Below, in pieces: positions 30,622-40,425 of a DNA stretch of 58,006 nt; the stretch's first letter is position 1; each line of letters opens with the position of its first letter. The notes below the pieces were generated by a model. That model saw nothing but the letters and a program-made list of their open reading frames with translations. It searched no databases and was not told the origin of the DNA. The stretch is from assembly GCA_023512725.1 (NCBI GenBank), contig JAILZB010000003.1, forward strand, positions 1 through 58,006, in the 5' to 3' direction. A program made the position numbers and the translations under genes. The stretch is from Chloroflexota bacterium (GTDB lineage Bacteria > Chloroflexota > Dehalococcoidia > SpSt-223).

Positions 30622-31460
30622 TCGGCTGGCTGCCAGCGATAGCTCGCTCCCCAGTGCTCGGCATAGCCGAATGGGGTTGGGTGGTGGTAGGCGACGAGGA
30701 GAAGCCGCTCCGCCGCGGCCTGCTGGAGCACCCGCAATCGCGTACGGTACGCCTGCTCGGGGGCACTGTCGAAGGCGCTGCTCCAGTTCGGCTTCTGAAA
30801 GTGCAGGGGGTGGTGGGAGAGGTCGCCCATGACAAGTGCCGTGGTCTTCCCGGAGCTCATCAGGACGCTGCGATGCCCGGGGGTATGGCCAGGAGTCTCA
30901 AGCAGCCGGATGCCTGGTGCAATCTCTACCTCCCCTTCCGGAAGCTCCAGCTGACCGGAAGCTGCCAGCACGGGCAGGTGGTCGCGGAGGGCGGGCACCG
31001 TCGCAAGGAACTGGGGCTGGGTCCAGTGGCGAAACTCAGGGCCAGCGAGCCAGTAGCGGGCGTGTGGGAAGGTCGGGCGGCGTTGCCCCGCTACCACGCT
31101 CGTGCTCCAACCGAGGTGGTCGGGATGGGCGTGGCTCAGCACCACGTCGCTAATGGCGGTGGGCGCGATCCCAGCTTGGGCAAGACCGTCGAGCAGCGTG
31201 CCTGGCTGCGCCCGGAGCGGTGAACTGGGGCCGAGCCCGGTATCGACCAGGATGAGCCGCTGGCCTGCGCGAATGACCAAGACGTGCATCGGCAGGATCG
31301 CGTGCCCCTGGGCATTCACCGGCTGGAGGAAGGGCGCGCTCCGCGCAACCGGCACGTCGCGGAAGAGCCGTTCCGGCGCGATCGCGAGGTCGCCATCGCT
31401 GCAGGTCAACAGGACGACGTCGCCAAGGGTGCGGGGGCCAGGAGGGGTCATCGGCGGCAC
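30618..31460 (-). CDS. MBL-fold metallo-hydrolase
   Basis: [14 protein letters not shown] (HxHxDH), [24 protein letters not shown]. Confidence 0.9.
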   Translation of the reverse strand: MPPMTPPGPRTLGDVVLLTCSDGDLAIAPERLFRDVPVARSAPFLQPVNAQGHAILPMHVLVIRAGQRLILVDTGLGPSSPLRAQPGTLLDGLAQAGIAPTAISDVVLSHAHPDHLGWSTSVVAGQRRPTFPHARYWLAGPEFRHWTQPQFLATVPALRDHLPVLAASGQLELPEGEVEIAPGIRLLETPGHTPGHRSVLMSSGKTTALVMGDLSHHPLHFQKPNWSSAFDSAPEQAYRTRLRVLQQAAAERLLLVAYHHPTPFGYAEHWGASYRWQPAD

Positions 31461-31595
31461 CTTTCTCCCGTTCCGGCTCGACGGGGAGGAACGGGATCCG
31501 GTACGATAGGGCAGCGCTTCCCGCCAGCGCCATCAGAGAAGTGTTGCGCGAGCCTGCCAGCCGTTCTGCGGTCTGATGGGGTTCCCGGAGGATTC

Positions 31596-31886
31596 ATGGC
31601 CTACGTGATTACCGAGAACTGCATCGACACCCTCGACAAGTCGTGCGTCGAGGTCTGCCCGGTCGATTGTATCTACCACGAAGAGGGTGTCGACCGGATG
31701 CTGTACATCCACCCGGATGAATGCATCGACTGTGGAGCCTGCGAGCCGGCCTGTCCGGTGACGGCGATCTTCGCCGAAGATGAGGTGCCCGAGGACCAGC
31801 GCCACTTCATCGAGATCAACGCCCTCTATTTCACCGACCGGGAGGCCGCGCGGGCGCGCACCAACGCCGTCAAACCGGTTGCCTAG
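31596..31886 (+). CDS. fdxA: Ferredoxin (3Fe-4S/4Fe-4S type)
   Basis: [66 protein letters not shown]. Confidence 0.9.
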   Translation: MAYVITENCIDTLDKSCVEVCPVDCIYHEEGVDRMLYIHPDECIDCGACEPACPVTAIFAEDEVPEDQRHFIEINALYFTDREAARARTNAVKPVA

Positions 31887-31931
31887 CGCGAGCGGTGCTG
31901 CCCCGCCGGCGTCGGGGGATAGTGTCGCCTG

Positions 31932-32381
31932 GTGGGCAGGAAGGAACGCGAGGGGGTGATCCCGCCAGCGGCAGTTCCATTTGTTGCCCAGGCCCGGGTC
32001 GGGCGCCTGGCGACGATCGGCGAGGACGGGCTTCCCTATCTGGTGCCGTTCTGCTACGTCCTCTGGCAGGGGGATCTCTGGTCACCGCTGGATACCAAGC
32101 CGAAACGGGTGCCGGTCGAGCGGCTGCGCCGGGTGCAGAACATCGTCGCCCGGCCGGGCGTTGGGGTGGTGATCGACCGGTGGTCGGAAGACTGGAGCGA
32201 GCTGGCCTACGTCCAGATCCGCGGCCACGCTCGGCTCGTCACGAGTGCTGAGGCGCGCGCGGCGGTCGTTCCGCTCCTTCGGGAGAAATACCCCCAGTAC
32301 CGGTCGATGCCGGCCCTAGATGAGAACCCGCTGCTCCAGATCACTCCGCTGGCGGTCGCGGTTTGGGGCCGTCTTGGGTAA
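31932..32381 (+). CDS. PPOX-class (possibly F420-dependent) oxidoreductase
   Basis: FVAQARVGRLATIGEDGLPYLVPFCYVLWQGDLWSPLDTKPKRVPVERLRRVQNIVARPGVGVVIDRW. Confidence 0.82.
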   Translation: MGRKEREGVIPPAAVPFVAQARVGRLATIGEDGLPYLVPFCYVLWQGDLWSPLDTKPKRVPVERLRRVQNIVARPGVGVVIDRWSEDWSELAYVQIRGHARLVTSAEARAAVVPLLREKYPQYRSMPALDENPLLQITPLAVAVWGRLG

Positions 32382-32901
32382 CCACTTCGACCTCGCCGCA
32401 CCGGATCGCCGTGATGATGGCATCTCCCGTGCGCTCACCCACCTCCACGATGATCCAGGCTCGATTGATCATCTCGGGAGCGTGACAATCGTCTGAGGCG
32501 ACCCGGGGCCAGGAGAGCGCTTCGTAGCGCGGGCAGTAGCTCCCCTGGTTGGTGATTTCAAAGGCATCGAGCCGATGGTCGCGTAAGGCCCGGTGCACTT
32601 CCTCAGCCGTCATGTTGTAGCGCTGCGGGTGATTGAGGACCCGCAGGAGCTGAGTCTCCCCCCAGATGTAGCCGACGTGCTGCCAGCCGAGCTGCCGGTA
32701 GGAGACTTCGCACCCGCGCAGTACGAGCAGCCCATCGGGGATGATGAGCCGGTCGCGCTCTTCTTCGGTCAGCTCCTGGTCGTGGTCGGTGATAGCTACC
32801 GCATCGAAGCCATGCTCAGCGTAGCGGCGGAGCAGCTCATTGGGGGTGAGGGTGCCATCACTGCGGACGGTATGGGTGTGGAGGGCAACTTTCAGGAGCA
32901 T
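32341..32901 (-). CDS. PHP-domain phosphoesterase
   Basis: Internal ATG MLLKVALHTHTVRSDGTLTPNELLRRYAEHGFDAVAITDHD; VASDDCHA. Track start (33042) is too far upstream. Confidence 0.85.
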   Translation of the reverse strand: MLLKVALHTHTVRSDGTLTPNELLRRYAEHGFDAVAITDHDQELTEEERDRLIIPDGLLVLRGCEVSYRQLGWQHVGYIWGETQLLRVLNHPQRYNMTAEEVHRALRDHRLDAFEITNQGSYCPRYEALSWPRVASDDCHAPEMINRAWIIVEVGERTGDAIITAIRCGEVEVVTQDGPKPRPPAE

Positions 32902-33071
32902 CTCGCCTGCTGAGGTACCGGGAGTCCAGAGTGTCGCTACACCCGCGGGGGAGCCACCCGGCAGTATACCATCCCTGTCCTGCGCTGGCTCCCCGTGCCT
33001 GGATGCTTGTTCCCTGCTCGGCTGGCCGGCATAATCCCCCACGCTCGCACCATCGCCTGGAGGGGACCACT

Positions 33072-34883
33072 GTGCGCATGCTCCTGCCGCTGCTGCTCAC
33101 GACGCTGACCCTCGGCAACACCCTGGCCCCAGCGGCTGCCCAGCAGCCACGGAACCTGATCGTTAATTTCGGCTTCGAGCAGGGCTTCGACCCCTCCGCC
33201 GGGGGTGAGGTCGGCAAAGGCTGGACGCCCTTTGTGCTGAGCGGCTCGCTGGCGTTCCGGGATACCGCTGGCCTCAGCCCCGGCTTCGTGGAGCGGATCG
33301 AGGGGATCACCTCCCAGACGCTCTGGTCGGATGGCTCGCCCTTTGTTGCCGGCCTCTGGCAGCGGCGCGGCGTCACCCCGGGCAAGTTCTATAAGGCATG
33401 GTATGCCACGGCTGCCAAAGTCCGGGGGGGGGGGCCGATGGTGCGGACCCTTGGCCTCGACCCGACCGGGGGCCAGGACCCGACTGCCCCAAGCGTCGTC
33501 TGGGGGTCGCGCTACGACGGCGAGAAATGGGCCACCATCGAGCAGGGCAATGCGCCGGTCGTGCGAGTAGCAGCCCAGGGCGACCGGTTGACCGTCTTCC
33601 TGAAGGTCGAGAACAGCGGTGGCGGCCCAAACCAGGCCTACCTCGATGCCGTCTTCCTGGTGGAGGATGGCGATGCGCCGGCCATCCAGCAGCCTGCTGT
33701 CGCCAACCAGCCCGGCAGCCAGCAGAGCCCGCCCCAGCAGGCGCCGACCCCGACCCCCCTGCCACCAACCCGCCCGCCGGGCACCGAAGGGCGGGATGAC
33801 TACCCGGTCGAGGGAGGGTGGTTCTATAGCCAGGCGAACGGCCGCGATGCGGGTGGGGTCTATGGCTACGCGGTGACCGATAATGATGGGGTCCCCTTCT
33901 GGAGCTGGTTCCAGCGCTACGGCGGCGTGACCGTGGTTGGTTACCCTGTCTCGCACCGCTTCCTCTGGGATGGGTTTGTCAGTCAAGCGTTCCAGAAGGT
34001 CATCTTCCAGTACCGACCGGACCAGGGCGGCGCGGTGGTGTTTGTCAACGTCTTCGACCAGCTCAGCAAAGCCGGCAAGGACGACTGGCTGCTGACCATC
34101 CGCAATGTCCCCAAGTCGCAGGACTGGTCGATCGATACGGGCAAAGAGTGGCCCACGATTGTGCAGAACCATCAGAAACTCCTCGACCCCTACCCGGCCA
34201 TCCGCAGCGCCTACTTGGCGGCTGCCGACCCGGTCACCCAGTTCGGGTTGCCGATGGGGGTGCAGGAGTTCAGCAATGTCATCGTGGTGCGAGCGCAGCG
34301 GACGGTGTTCCAGCAATGGAAGGTCGATGTGCCATGGGCGCGGGCCGGGCAGGTGGTGCTTGCGAACGGTGGTGATGTCGCCAAGGAAGCGGGGATCCTG
34401 CCCGCGGAGGCGATCGCTCCCCAGCCCTTCACCTACCGACCGAGCACGCTGCCCAGCGTGAGCCTGGCTGCACCGGCTGCCCCTTCGCCGACCGCTGCCC
34501 CGCCGGCGGCTCCGGCCGCCACGCCGACCCCCACGAGCAGCCTGCCCTACCGGGTGGAAAATGTGAGCTACCTGCCCAACTGCGGGCTGACCCAGTTGCG
34601 GGTGCTGGTCCGGGATGCTGGCGGTGCCCCCGTGAACGGGCTCATCGCGCGGATCGAGTGGGCCGACCAGAAACTGGAGTCCAACCCCACCGGCAAGCCG
34701 GGTGCCTACGATCCGGGGTGGACCGACATCGTGCTCCGCACTGGCACCGTCGCGAATAGCTGGCGGGTTTCGATCTGGGAAGGCGGCAACCTCGTCGGTG
34801 GGCCGGTCGAAGTCCAGACGACCGACTTCTGCCAGGGGCCGGATGCCAAGCAGATCGTCACCGTGACCTTCCGCCGGCGCTAG
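33072..34883 (+). CDS. Secreted multidomain protein with Pro-rich linkers
   Basis: Signal peptide MLLPLLLTTLTLGNTLAPAAAQQ; N-terminal beta domain starting NLIVNFGFEQGF (CBM4/9-like); middle domain FQRYGGVTVVGYPVSHRFLWDGFVSQAFQKVIFQY; C-terminal beta domain; P/T/Q linkers. Confidence 0.75.
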   Translation: MRMLLPLLLTTLTLGNTLAPAAAQQPRNLIVNFGFEQGFDPSAGGEVGKGWTPFVLSGSLAFRDTAGLSPGFVERIEGITSQTLWSDGSPFVAGLWQRRGVTPGKFYKAWYATAAKVRGGGPMVRTLGLDPTGGQDPTAPSVVWGSRYDGEKWATIEQGNAPVVRVAAQGDRLTVFLKVENSGGGPNQAYLDAVFLVEDGDAPAIQQPAVANQPGSQQSPPQQAPTPTPLPPTRPPGTEGRDDYPVEGGWFYSQANGRDAGGVYGYAVTDNDGVPFWSWFQRYGGVTVVGYPVSHRFLWDGFVSQAFQKVIFQYRPDQGGAVVFVNVFDQLSKAGKDDWLLTIRNVPKSQDWSIDTGKEWPTIVQNHQKLLDPYPAIRSAYLAAADPVTQFGLPMGVQEFSNVIVVRAQRTVFQQWKVDVPWARAGQVVLANGGDVAKEAGILPAEAIAPQPFTYRPSTLPSVSLAAPAAPSPTAAPPAAPAATPTPTSSLPYRVENVSYLPNCGLTQLRVLVRDAGGAPVNGLIARIEWADQKLESNPTGKPGAYDPGWTDIVLRTGTVANSWRVSIWEGGNLVGGPVEVQTTDFCQGPDAKQIVTVTFRRR

Positions 34884-34921
34884 CCGGTGGCGGCGTTGCC
34901 ACCTCGCCGGGAAGAGCCCTC

Positions 34922-37213
34922 CTACTCGCGGTAGGCGAGGCGGTACAGGTAGTAGAAGGTGCCGACCGAGCGGACGTAGCTGGACGTCTCGCGGTAGGTG
35001 ATCCGTTCGAGGAAGAGGTCGGAGTCGGTGGCGGCCAGGCCGGTGGTCCAACGCGGGACGGCCGCCGGGCCGGCGTTATACGCCGCGAGCGCCTGGTAGA
35101 CGTTGCCATTGAAGCGCTTGAGCTGCTCGGCCAGGTAATAGGCCCCGAACTCGAGCGCTACCTCCGGACGGTAGAGGTCGGCGGCGGTGAAGGAAGTCCG
35201 GCCAAGCGCCCGGGCGATCCCCGCTCCGGTAGCGGACATCACCTGGGTGAGCCCGTGCGCTCCCGCACTCGAACGCGCGTAGCGGTCGTAGGCGCTCTCT
35301 TGCCGGACCAGCGCGAGGAGCAACAGCGGGTCGACCCCGTAGCGGCGCGCGGCGTCCTCCACCAGCGAGCGGTACGGGGTGGGCAGCACGAGCCGCAGCA
35401 GTTTCCGCGGCGCCTCGACGAGCGAACGCTCGGGCGCCGCCGCCACCAGTTGTTCGGCAGCGAAGGCGCTTGCGCGCGGAAGCGGTTGCTCATCGAGCCA
35501 GAGGACTAGCTGATAGAGCGTCAGCGGGTCGGTGCGGAGGGTGGTCGCGAGTTCCCGGAACTCTTCGGTCGCCTCGCGGTAGAACCCCGCCCGCAGCAGC
35601 TCCTCCCCTCGCTGGAAGGCTGGCTGGTTCAGGAGGGCTGGGCCCGGCCGGCGGAGCTCGGCCGTGACCGTGATACCAGCCAGGGCGCCCACCCAGCGGT
35701 CAAGGGCGAGGAGATCGGCCGCGTCTTCGAGGGCGACTGTTACCCCGGCGCGCGGTGGCGCCTGGGGAACGACTTCCCCCTGGCGGAGGGCGCGGGCGCG
35801 CAGCCCCGCCAGATCCCCGGGCGCGGTTGCCTCGGCCGCCTGCCAGAAGGCATCCGCCTGGGCGCGGTTCCCACTCGCCGCGGCGAGTTTCCCCAACCAC
35901 AGGTTGGCAGCGGCCTGCCAGGGAGGGGCAGCCGCGCGGGCAAGTTCGGCGAAGGTGGCCTGGGCAGTGGACTGGTCGCCGAGTTCGAGCGCAAGGAGGG
36001 CCGCCCGGTAGCGGGCCTCCTCGCGGCGACTGCTGCGGGGAAAGCGGTCCGCCAGCCGCTGGTAGACGCTGATGGCCTCGCGACCACGGCCGAGGGACTC
36101 GAGTAACTGCCCAGCCTGAAAGAGCGCCTCATCGGCGCTTTTCTGCCCGGGATAGCTACTGGCAGCCCGCTCGAAGTCGGCGAGCGCGCGGTCCGGCTGC
36201 CCGAGGTAGCGGTAGGCGAGGCCGCGGTGGAGCAAGGCATCGGCCGCGAGGGCGGAGCCCGGTTCGCGGGTGAGGAATTCGGTGAGGGCGCTCACAGCGT
36301 CGGCTTCGCGGTCGGCGGTGTACCAGCTAATGCCGCGCAGGTAGGGCCCGGGGTCGCCCCCCAGCCGGGCGAGCTCGCGCACCGCAGCGGCGGCCCAGCC
36401 GGTGTGGGGGTAGCGCTGCACGACTTCGAGGAAGAGGGCGGCTGCCTCGCTGCCGCGACCAAGCCGGGCGAGTGCGGCGGCGCGACGGTAGCGCACCTCG
36501 GCCTGGTAGACGTCGGCCTGGGCGAGCGACTGCAGCCGCTGCCAGGTCTGGGCAACCGCCTGGTCGTTACCCAGCCGCTCGTAGACGCTCGCGAGCTGCT
36601 CCAGGGCGGCGATCGTGCTCAGGCGGGCGAGCCCCGCGCTCGCGGCTGCCTCCAGCTCGGGAACTGCCTCATTCAGCCGACCGAGCGCTCCTAAGGATTC
36701 CCCAATCTCAAGCGCAAGGTAGCCGCCGATGGCCGTTGGCGCCGCGCGGTACTCGCGGAACAGGCGGACCGCCTCGTCGTGGGCACCGACGATCTGGCTG
36801 GCTTTCGCCAGGATCCCGATCGCGGCGAGCCGGCGGGGGTCATCGGGGGCGCGCGTGACGAACGCTGCCAGCACTGGGATCGCCTCGCCATCCCGGTCAT
36901 CGAGGTAGAGCGCCTCACCGAGCAAGAACTGGGCGCTCCGCTGGATTGCCTCACTGGCCGGGCGGTCGAGGACCGCCCGGTAGCGCTCGACGGCAGCAGC
37001 GTAGCGTCCTTGCTGCTGGAGCAGCTTCCCCTCCTCGAGGAGCCGCTCGGCCTCGCGATCGTTGGCAGCGGCTGGCGCGGGCCAGAGCAGCAGCTCGAGG
37101 CCCCACCTGATCGGCAACGGCGGTGGAGGTGCGAAAATCAGCAGGGCGAGGGCCAGGAGAGGGGCCAGCAGGAAGAGGGAGAGATGCAAGGCGCGAACCA
37201 GGCGCGCGACCAT
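34922..37213 (-). CDS. Soluble lytic transglycosylase-like protein with TPR array
   Basis: TPR-like repeats and C-terminal SLT: YRSLVEDAARRYGVDPLLLLALVRQESAYDRYARSSAGAHGLTQVMSATGAGIA...ALAAYNAGPAAVPRW. Probable start MVARLVRALHLSLFLL at 37213. Confidence 0.88.
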   Translation of the reverse strand: MVARLVRALHLSLFLLAPLLALALLIFAPPPPLPIRWGLELLLWPAPAAANDREAERLLEEGKLLQQQGRYAAAVERYRAVLDRPASEAIQRSAQFLLGEALYLDDRDGEAIPVLAAFVTRAPDDPRRLAAIGILAKASQIVGAHDEAVRLFREYRAAPTAIGGYLALEIGESLGALGRLNEAVPELEAAASAGLARLSTIAALEQLASVYERLGNDQAVAQTWQRLQSLAQADVYQAEVRYRRAAALARLGRGSEAAALFLEVVQRYPHTGWAAAAVRELARLGGDPGPYLRGISWYTADREADAVSALTEFLTREPGSALAADALLHRGLAYRYLGQPDRALADFERAASSYPGQKSADEALFQAGQLLESLGRGREAISVYQRLADRFPRSSRREEARYRAALLALELGDQSTAQATFAELARAAAPPWQAAANLWLGKLAAASGNRAQADAFWQAAEATAPGDLAGLRARALRQGEVVPQAPPRAGVTVALEDAADLLALDRWVGALAGITVTAELRRPGPALLNQPAFQRGEELLRAGFYREATEEFRELATTLRTDPLTLYQLVLWLDEQPLPRASAFAAEQLVAAAPERSLVEAPRKLLRLVLPTPYRSLVEDAARRYGVDPLLLLALVRQESAYDRYARSSAGAHGLTQVMSATGAGIARALGRTSFTAADLYRPEVALEFGAYYLAEQLKRFNGNVYQALAAYNAGPAAVPRWTTGLAATDSDLFLERITYRETSSYVRSVGTFYYLYRLAYRE

Positions 37214-37247
37214 CGGCTGAAGTGGCACGCTGCTCCACCACAGCGCC

Positions 37248-38225
37248 GTGACTGAGACGAGGGGCGCCGTGAGGCCAAGTATAGCCGCCGAGCAAGCGAG
37301 CCTCAATGAGAAGGGGTCACCTTGCAGCGAAGGTGTCTTCCCTCCACTCCCCGAGCGGGTCGCCCAGCTGACCCAGATTGCGCGTGCTGACCTGATCGCC
37401 GCCCTCGGCTGGCTCGGTCGCGGTCCGGCGCGCTGGCTGGTGGCCCGTGCTGGCGACGCGGCGGCGGCGGCCTTTGCCCGCGACCTGCTCGCCTTCGACC
37501 AGGGGATTGCTGAGCACGGTCTAACCGCCGCTGCGCGCCAGCTCCTTGCTCGCCACGTTGGGGAGCTGCGGGTGCGCGGCCGGGAGCACCTTCCCCCTCG
37601 CGGGCCGGTGCTGCTGATCGCCAATCACCCCGGCCTGAGCGATGCCCTCGCCCTGATCGTGGCCGTCGGGGACGACACCTTGCAGCTCGTTGCGGCAGCG
37701 CGGCCGTTCTTCACTGCCCTGCCCGCCCTCAGCAAGCAGCTCATCCTGGTGGGGAACGCTGGGGAGTACGGAACTGCCCGCGCCATCCTCAGCCGCTTGC
37801 GAGCTGGAGGCCGGGTGGCGACTTTTCCTGCTGGAGCCATCGAACCTGACCCGCTGCGCCACCCAGCGGCCCTGCTCGGACCGAAGCCGTGGCTCCCACG
37901 GGTAGCGACCTTTGCCCGCCGACTGCCTGCTGTCGCCGTGATCCCTGTTGTTATTGGCGGGGTGTTGACCCCGCTCGCATTGCGACAGCCGCTGGCGCGG
38001 GTGCACTGGTCACGCGCCGCCCGGGAGCGGGCTGCGGCGATGCTCCAGGTCCTGCGCCCCTCGCTCCGACCAGCAGCGGTGCGGCTTGTTTTCGGGCCAC
38101 CCCTGCGTGAGTGGAGCCCGGAGACGCTTGATGCGACCTACCGAGCTCTCGACCAGGCCCTCCGCGCTCCCACGGGCTGGACGGTACTCCCGCTCGCCGG
38201 CGCACGCCCAGCTACGTCGAGCTGA
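37248..38225 (+). CDS. PlsC-like acyltransferase
   Basis: GPVLLIANHPGLSDALALIVAV, GGRVATFPAGAIEPDPL, VIPVVIGG. Exact start uncertain. Confidence 0.75.
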   Translation: MTETRGAVRPSIAAEQASLNEKGSPCSEGVFPPLPERVAQLTQIARADLIAALGWLGRGPARWLVARAGDAAAAAFARDLLAFDQGIAEHGLTAAARQLLARHVGELRVRGREHLPPRGPVLLIANHPGLSDALALIVAVGDDTLQLVAAARPFFTALPALSKQLILVGNAGEYGTARAILSRLRAGGRVATFPAGAIEPDPLRHPAALLGPKPWLPRVATFARRLPAVAVIPVVIGGVLTPLALRQPLARVHWSRAARERAAAMLQVLRPSLRPAAVRLVFGPPLREWSPETLDATYRALDQALRAPTGWTVLPLAGARPATSS

Positions 38226-39009
38226 TGGACGATGAGCACCAGCTCACCGGCCGCAATCTGGCGTTGGCGCGCGAGCAGCCAGCGCTCGAACGCAGTCGGG
38301 CCGACCACGGCTGCAGTCGCCTGACGGTGGAACTCCAACATCGTCTCGAGGACCACCAGCTCGTCGGCGGTATAGCCCCCCTCGCGTGCTGCGATCACCC
38401 AGTCGGAGCTGCCGATAGCGCCGAGCTGAGCGCCCGCTGCCCGGAGGGCTGCTAGGAGCCGCCGACCCGTCTGGCTGCGCTGTTCACCTGCCTGGTCCAT
38501 TGAGGCGTGGTAGGCTGCGCCAATCGTCCGGTCGAGCGCAAGGGGCGGGAACCACTCAGTCAGGCCATCGAAGTTCAGGGTTGCCCAGAAGACGCCGCCC
38601 GGCCGGAGCAGGCGCAGCAGGTCGGCGACTGCTGAGGAGAGGGGCAGCAGGTCAAGGAGGTGGTGGGCAATGACGAAGTCGAATTGGCCGCTCGCCCGTT
38701 CGGCAAGCTCCGCTAGCGAGGCCACGTCGAACTCTATCCGCCAACGCGGCGGGAGTGTTCTGAGCTGCCGGGTAGCAGCAACGAGATTGGCATCAGGGTC
38801 GACGGCAAGAAGCCGGACAGACCGCTTAGGGGAGAGCAGTCTCCAACGCAGCAAGCGCTCGACCATCGCCCCCTGGCCGCAGCCGACATCGGCGACGCTC
38901 AGGGCAGTACGACCAGCTACAGCCGCGCGTACCCACCCGACAACCCCCTGGTTGAGGGCGCGGTCATCGAGGGAGGCCTTGGCAGTGAGGTACCGCGGGT
39001 AGTCTATGG
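38138..39009 (-). CDS. Class I SAM-dependent methyltransferase
   Basis: Frame continues upstream of the track ATG (38866): DYPRYLTAKASLDDRALNQGVVGWVRAAVAGRTALSVADVGCGQGAMVERLLRW..., restoring the GxGxG-type motif I; then FDFVIAHHLLDLL...LLRPGGVFWATLNF. Start codon not resolved. Confidence 0.75.
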
Positions 39010-39339
39010 TTTCCGCTCCTGTCGCAGGCTGAGGACTAGAAAGAACACGAGCAGCAGCTCGAGCAGCTTATCGAGATAGCCGATCAGGCTGCGTTCCCCG
39101 ACAGCGACCCAGGCCAGGATCGTGATGACGGTATAGCCCAAGAAGATCCCGTGCAGCAGCTGCCGCCGCTCCGGGCCGAGCGGACGTTCGGTGAGGTAGG
39201 CGAACGCCAGGGCCAGGTAGCCGAGGCCGTTGAGAAAGAAGAGGAGGTCAGGGAGCTGGAGTAGGAGCGACCAGTGGATCAGGGCAGTTGCTACCGCGAG
39301 CAGCGCGACAATCCAGCGAACACTCTGGCGCGACATCAT
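39004..39339 (-). CDS. Small multi-pass membrane protein
   Basis: MMSRQSVRWIVALLAVATALIHWSLLLQLPDLLFFLNGLGYLALAFAYL...HGIFLGYTVITILAWVAVG...LLELLLVFFLVLSLRQERKP; four hydrophobic segments; 4-bp overlap with the GT gene. Confidence 0.7.
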   Translation of the reverse strand: MMSRQSVRWIVALLAVATALIHWSLLLQLPDLLFFLNGLGYLALAFAYLTERPLGPERRQLLHGIFLGYTVITILAWVAVGERSLIGYLDKLLELLLVFFLVLSLRQERKP

Positions 39340-40424
39340 CCCTCCTTCGCCGCCACGAGCGCGCGGAGAAACTGACGGGCCTGCTGGCCCGCCTCCTGCC
39401 ACGTTGGATGGCAATTGTAGTGGGCAAGCGCTGCCTCGCTCATCGCCGCAAGTCGCTGGCGGTCCAACAGGGAGCGGAGCGCGGTAGCGAGGCCTGCCAG
39501 GTCGTCCGGGGAGACGACGAGTCCGGAGACCCCTTCCTCGATGACGGTGCGGCCACCGCCTGCGCTCGAAACGATCGCCGGCAGCCCGAAGCCGAGCCCC
39601 TCTAGAGCCGCGATGCCGAACCCTTCGTACCACGAAGGCTGGGCGAGCACATCGTGGGTGGGAAGCAACCCCCTGAGAGTGGCATCATCCACCTGCCCGG
39701 TCAACCGTACTGCGCCTGCGAGCCCCTGACGAACGATGAGCCGCTGCAACCGCCGGACAAACGCCCGGTCACGGTCGAGTGGTCCGACGACCGTGAGTTG
39801 CCAGCTCCCGGCGGGTAGGGTCGCGAGCGCCCGGAGGAGGCCATCGAGATTCTTCCGCCGCTCGACCGTGCCGACGCTGAGGATGCGCAGTGGGCCCGGT
39901 CGGCAAGCGCGCGCCAGCACCGCGACCCGTTCCAATGGTGGGCCCAGGCGGTCGCGACCGGGTGGAACGAGGGCATTGGCCGGCTGGTCGCGGCGCCAGG
40001 CGAGCACTGCCATCCGGCTGGCTTCGGACGGGAAGAGAAAAGCTTCGACCGAATCCAGGAAGCGCGGCTCGAGCAGGCGGGTGAGCAGCCCCGTTAGGCC
40101 GGTGGGCCGTTCACACTGGCGGAGGTGATGGACGATGGCAACCACCGGCGCCCGGACCTGCCGCCGGATGAAGCGATTTGCCCAGGCGAGTGCCGAGAAG
40201 GCCAGCTCATCTTCGAGCACCACCGCTGGCTGCAGCCGTGCCAGCTGGTGGACCAGGCGCACCGCCAGGCTGCCTAGCACTGCCACTCCGAACGGGAGAA
40301 GCGGGAGGGAGATGACGATGACTTCATCGCCGGCTGCGCGGAGCTGCTCGACCAGGATCCGGTCGTAGAGATAGCCACCGGAAAGCCGGTCGAGCCGGCC
40401 GGGCAGCACGAGGGCCAGCCGCAC
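39336..40424 (-). CDS. GT4-family glycosyltransferase
   Basis: GTG 40424: VRLALVLPGRLDRLSGGYLYDRILVEQLRAAG; ILSVGTVERRKNLDGLLRAL; PSWYEGFGIAALEGLGFGLPAIVSSAGG. Confidence 0.88.
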   Translation of the reverse strand: MRLALVLPGRLDRLSGGYLYDRILVEQLRAAGDEVIVISLPLLPFGVAVLGSLAVRLVHQLARLQPAVVLEDELAFSALAWANRFIRRQVRAPVVAIVHHLRQCERPTGLTGLLTRLLEPRFLDSVEAFLFPSEASRMAVLAWRRDQPANALVPPGRDRLGPPLERVAVLARACRPGPLRILSVGTVERRKNLDGLLRALATLPAGSWQLTVVGPLDRDRAFVRRLQRLIVRQGLAGAVRLTGQVDDATLRGLLPTHDVLAQPSWYEGFGIAALEGLGFGLPAIVSSAGGGRTVIEEGVSGLVVSPDDLAGLATALRSLLDRQRLAAMSEAALAHYNCHPTWQEAGQQARQFLRALVAAKEG

Positions 40425-40425
40425 C

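Noticed and set aside
32937-35051. 704-aa minus-strand ORF opposite the secreted protein gene
   Set aside because: Antisense shadow of a plus-strand gene with signal peptide and coherent domains; translation is compositionally biased and motif-free.
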